Shown here: positions 59,601-64,000 of the stretch, in pieces
How positions within the stretch are numbered: the stretch's first letter is position 1
Layout: each line of letters opens with the position of its first letter
Assembly: GCA_008973525.1 (NCBI GenBank)
Contig: WACJ01000112.1
Span: 558,001-622,000 of the forward strand
Length of the DNA stretch: 64,000 nt
Direction: 5' to 3'
Source of the DNA: Stenopsyche tienmushanensis
Lineage: Eukaryota; Arthropoda; Insecta; Trichoptera; Stenopsychidae
Program-made: the position numbers and the translations under genes
The notes under the pieces: model-generated
What the model was told of the DNA's origin: nothing
The model's database searches: none
The model's input: only the letters and a program-made list of their open reading frames with translations

Positions 59601-62600
59601 TATAAGTTTCTAAGTTAATATCGGAGTTAATTTTCAACCATTTCCAACTTTGTACGACGATATTTACGAGTACATCCTTCTCTTTCATGATAATATCGCT
59701 TGGATTGTTTGAGACGCACTTCCTGAAAAGGTTAACTATCGTAGATTGTTTCAATAGGCGACATGATAATTTTGTCTCTTTTACGGTAAAATGCTGTTTG
59801 GTATGCATAAGTATTGTAGTCAAATTTATAATGTTAGAATTAATTAAAAAGTTAACAAGTTCTTCATATGTAATTTATACATTAAGTTGTAAATATCATA
59901 ATTTAAACACAATTCAAGCATAAATCACACTATGTAGTTATAATAGAAAAAAATATCATATTGATGTGATATTAATATAAAACATAAGGCGAAAAATTAT
60001 CTTTTGCGAAGCATCGCCTTATTTAATTGCCTTCAACTAAATTCAATTAATCCAGAAAGTGATAAAGCCTAAGATCCTCTTGATATAACTTAATCTTCTT
60101 AATAACGACATTAAAAGATCTGTTCGGGGTTCAGGTCCGGTTAAGGCTATGGATGAGTTTACTTAGGGATACCCTGATAGTTTACCAAAGAACACTTTTT
60201 TCTTTGCAACTTCAATCAATTTTCCGATTAAATGCTCCCAACTCAATGAGGGCGGGCGACTCTGAATTAATTATGTCGTACTTTCTAAAAATAAACACGA
60301 CGAGCACAATTGTGTTTGTTTCACTTTTAAGGTTCGCGTTTTATATTTAATTTAATTGAATTTCGGCGAATTGACGAAACGGCATCAAACTTTCGAGTTG
60401 AGGGCGTCTCTTTTGAAGGCTCATTTGAAAGCACGGTGTTAAATTTAATGCCGCGAGGTCTTAAAATCTAAGCCGGGGCGCTAAAACGACCTTTTTTGAT
60501 TGAAGCATTACCTGCTTACAACACTTAAACTGAGCCGTAAACGTTCACGGAAGACAAGTTTTTCTGTATTATTTTATCAAAGCCACTCGTATTATGTTAG
60601 CTGCCAGTTGGAGGTTTATCCACTTTTTTCCACAAACCACCAGGTTTTATTAACATACTCAGCAATCGAGTTTTACTAGGACTTTTTCCGCGACAATTTA
60701 ATTCTTACGTTCATAATTTTCTAACAGAGTATTATATAGCACTTTTATAGTTATGTATGTATTCAATCTATATTCAAAACAATACTTCTTTTTCATATTT
60801 CCATAGGAAATATTTCTAGATTGCACCCTTGTTCTCGCTATGTTTATTTACTGTTGGGCCTTCAGAAGAGGAAGAAAATGTTCAGGAAATAATAAAAATT
60901 AATATTCTTCCTTAAAGTACTTTTATGGTCGAAAGAAAGTGTACAAGGGAAACCAGCAGAAAGAACACATATTTTCGCACCCAAGACTATTGGGCGACCT
61001 TTGTATTCTTCCCTGCCCATTTGCCTGCAATGTTTTGTTCCCACTATTTTGATTTGAGTCTTTACTTAAAAATATGATTGAGGACTAATTTTTGGCGATT
61101 TTCTTGGTTCAAATAATTATCAAAGGTGGTCATTGGACGAATAGTCAGGCAAACCTAATACAAATTTTGTATGATCATACAATGATATACAATAAATGAA
61201 TCCAAGTCCAATTGATATTTTAAATCATTTTAATTATAGATCGTTTAATTTTCTATAATATTAGTTTAGAAAATATGAATGGAGTGAATATTTATCACTG
61301 ATATTTATTGTTTGTCCTTAAAGTCTCATTAAATATTGACCTAAAGTTAAATATTATTTATAAGTGAAATTCTTGGTCGTATAAGTTTCGTTTGCATTTT
61401 ACAAAATTATAAGCATATAAAGTCTACGCCTTGATGCTTACTATTGTAAATTATTAATTAACATTTCTCAAAGTTGTTCCCCTTAGAGGATTTCTTTTTA
61501 TCCTTGAAAATAATTATTTTATATCCCTTTGGGGTGTGAATCATTTAAAATGTATAAAGTCAAACTTAGTTCAATACAAATATGGTTTTATAATATGCAT
61601 TAATAGATATTTTAGAATAGCGAAAATCTTTTAGCGAGCTATTTAAAGCGAGTTCTTTTATCGTATGAAAAAATCTTTAATTAGTTCAATTTAATTTTGT
61701 AATAATTTTAGTGATAAGATTTAAAATCTATACGGCTTTCCATTGAAAAAAAGCTGTAAGCTCCGAGAGAAAAGCTCTCTTTGGTTAATTCTTATAAAAA
61801 GACTAATGACCGGCTTTTCAAGGAGTCAATTACGGCGAGTCCTTTGCAGACGTCTTTAAGATTATATAAGCTTCGATTCCATTAATTATTATGTTTTATA
61901 TACTCGTTAAGAGCAGCTTCCTTAAAAATGTGTACGTAATTATAAGACAATGGTTGTGTGAAAATGCGACAAAAAACATGTCACGCGCTGCTACTTAAGG
62001 GTTAATTTTTTTGACCTTTATTTTCCACTAGATAGATCGTTGCGTTTCTTATAAGCTTATTAAAAATGGTTTAGAAGCCACTCTTTCGGGATGAAGGTTT
62101 TAATATAATTTATTTTTTGCAATATTAAAATGCCTTCAAAAATTATTCCCCGCGTAAAGGTGAAAGTTCATTCGTGACGCGCAAGTTTTTCGCTAAAAAT
62201 GAGACACTGTATGAATAATAATACGATCGAATAAAGGATTCCAAATTTTGGATATTTAATTTCTTGGCATTACGAATGGGGGATGCGTGAATAGCCTCAT
62301 AGTCTCCATTCACATCCCCCCATTTATCGCGAATGTTCATTGAGCAAGAAATTTTATGGGAAATTTGTGAAATATGTATATTAAGTGAGCTTCGATTGAC
62401 GACGTCTCATCTGATTTAACCCTGTGGAAACAGATACAACCGTAAATCATTTGCAATTGAAACGCAAAAAAATAGGGAATCATCGATGCGACCTTAATAC
62501 GATCGAAGCTATTTAAATGCTGATAAAATTAAATTTCATTAATTCTAATACAGCATATTATTACTTGTATATTTCATGTAATTTGGTGATAATATGCAAA

Positions 62601-64000
62601 TTTTTTAATCAAAACCTTCTATTTGTCGAGTATTATAATTGCAGCGTGATTTAAAATGTGGTCGACAATGTTCGAGGGAACTTCACTTTCAACACATGTC
62701 ATTAGCGGACGGGTTTCACGGCCCCCATTATTTCCATATTGATTTCATTAATCGAACCGTAAATCGGATTTTGGGAAAACAATATCTCGATTTGGAAAGG
62801 ACGCAAACCGAACCGGCGAGTGTATAATCCAATAATGAAGAGTTATTTTATTAGGCTTCCATTGAACAGACGGTCCGGGATATTTTCGGGTTATTTCCAG
62901 CCCATTTCTCTCACAAACACCGTGGCCAGCCCTGAGTGTTTCGTTGACAGCGGACCACCTATAAATCATCCCCTAAGCGAAGTGAGGCTTTGACACACTC
63001 CACGAAAGTCAACATAAAGGACATTACGTAGATTATCAGCCGAAAATACTTTTAGAAAAACCCTCACAAAATGAGGCCAATTAATCAATACTTAGCCTTT
63101 ACACCCCATCAGTGTTTTAATGACAAACAATGGATCCAAATCCATTTCACTTTTTTGTAAACAGAAGCGTTGGGGGGATATTTATATCAAATAGATGACA
63201 AAATCCATCGAATATGTGACATCCAATACTGAAAGCTTGTTGTCATATTTTCTTTGCTATTTCTATTATTAAAATAGAACGTATTATATTCGTATTTATA
63301 GGTTGAAGGAGCTGTGAAATAAAACATAAAATTGAGATACAGAATATATAGATTTTATTAAATGCAGTCCTAAATACTATCCTAATTTTTTCTTAAATTC
63401 TGTTATTTATCATACGTGCCGAATATATTATATTTTTCAATAAACAGCACACAATTAGAGTAATATTTTTATTTTTTTTATTAAAATACAGTTTTTAATG
63501 CCAATATATTATATTTACCACCCAAACAAATATGGTGTTCTGTAAATAATAGGTAAATGTGCATATTTAGGACAAATTTGGGCATTATAAATGAGCTATC
63601 GGTCATATTTAGAGCTAACGACGTGACATTAATGGATGCTAAAGCCGAATTTCAAATAATGATAATTCATATTTTCAATAGCCGAAACCAATTTGTATTT
63701 GTAGAAATCTAGAATTGATAAATTTTACGTGCAATATTTATATAATACAATATTTACAGAGGTGAAAACGTGGAATAAAGAAGACTTAACACTAATATGG
63801 AGGATAGGCACTTAGCTTTGTTTAAATTTTGATTATCTTGGATTAAATTTAATTTCTCAGTCATAATTGGTTTTAGTGTTAACTAACAATAGTTTTAAAT
63901 ATTAATTCCATAGTAAGTCTAGGAAAATTTGCGTTTAAAATGCTAATTGTTTTAAAATAATTCTTAGTAATTCCATTACGTTACATGGGCTGATCTTATA
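56700..64000. other. Gene-poor stretch with several balanced blocks
   Basis: Blocks at about 57680-58110, 60150-60720, 61640-62520 and 62620-63180 are clearly less AT-rich, have few homopolymers and show no transposon similarity. The last contains a TATA-like CCTATAAATC near 62960 and overlapping frames (plus 62639-62827, minus 62969-62748) without recognised domains. I read these as candidate conserved non-coding elements. The intervening DNA is AT-rich and unremarkable. Confidence 0.33.

Overview
This window is AT-rich nuclear DNA from an animal, almost certainly an insect or close arthropod. The reasons are the decayed mariner, piggyBac, Tigger/pogo, hAT-like and RTE-like elements, the lack of any operon-like gene packing, and scattered short open frames bounded by GT/AG splice-like signals. 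No complete protein-coding gene is visible. It reads as a gene desert or a very large intron. No rRNA gene, intact tRNA gene, CRISPR array or viral replication gene was seen.

Layout. 1-8.2 kb is dense in dead transposons: a terminally complete but broken mariner (1101-1998), tRNA-like SINE pieces, a mariner end of a second family (2586), a piggyBac pseudogene (4677-5610), a 368-bp mariner deletion derivative with near-perfect ends (7228-7595) and a mariner transposase remnant beside it (7670-8205). A block at 6.18-6.44 kb has a run of TTTAT-core motifs that looks regulatory. 9.2-9.9 kb holds a hAT-like transposase remnant. 10-31 kb is mostly unique AT-rich DNA with a few candidate exons (16296-16475 minus is the best), a TTAA-flanked piggyBac-type MITE containing a tandem duplication (19498-19745), SINE pieces, a diverged 77-bp repeat pair, a dispersed repeat (26.1 kb) and a transposase-derived remnant that may be Mutator-like (28.9-29.2 kb). 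31-47 kb holds another mariner remnant, a 76-bp mariner micro-element, an RTE-like reverse transcriptase tail (38.8-39.1 kb) and paired hairpin repeats. 47-57 kb holds a 693-bp Tigger deletion derivative, a mariner 3' end, a GC-rich island at 52.7-53.1 kb and a second copy of the 26-kb repeat that carries a large inverted repeat. 57-64 kb is unique, with several blocks of more balanced composition that look like conserved non-coding DNA.

Nothing here works together as a pathway. What stands out is the breadth of old DNA transposons, several reduced to end-to-end deletion derivatives with target duplications still readable, set in a landscape that looks like regulatory DNA around a distant gene. 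Family names rest on motif recognition by eye. Exon candidates rest on open frames plus splice-like signals and need transcript data.
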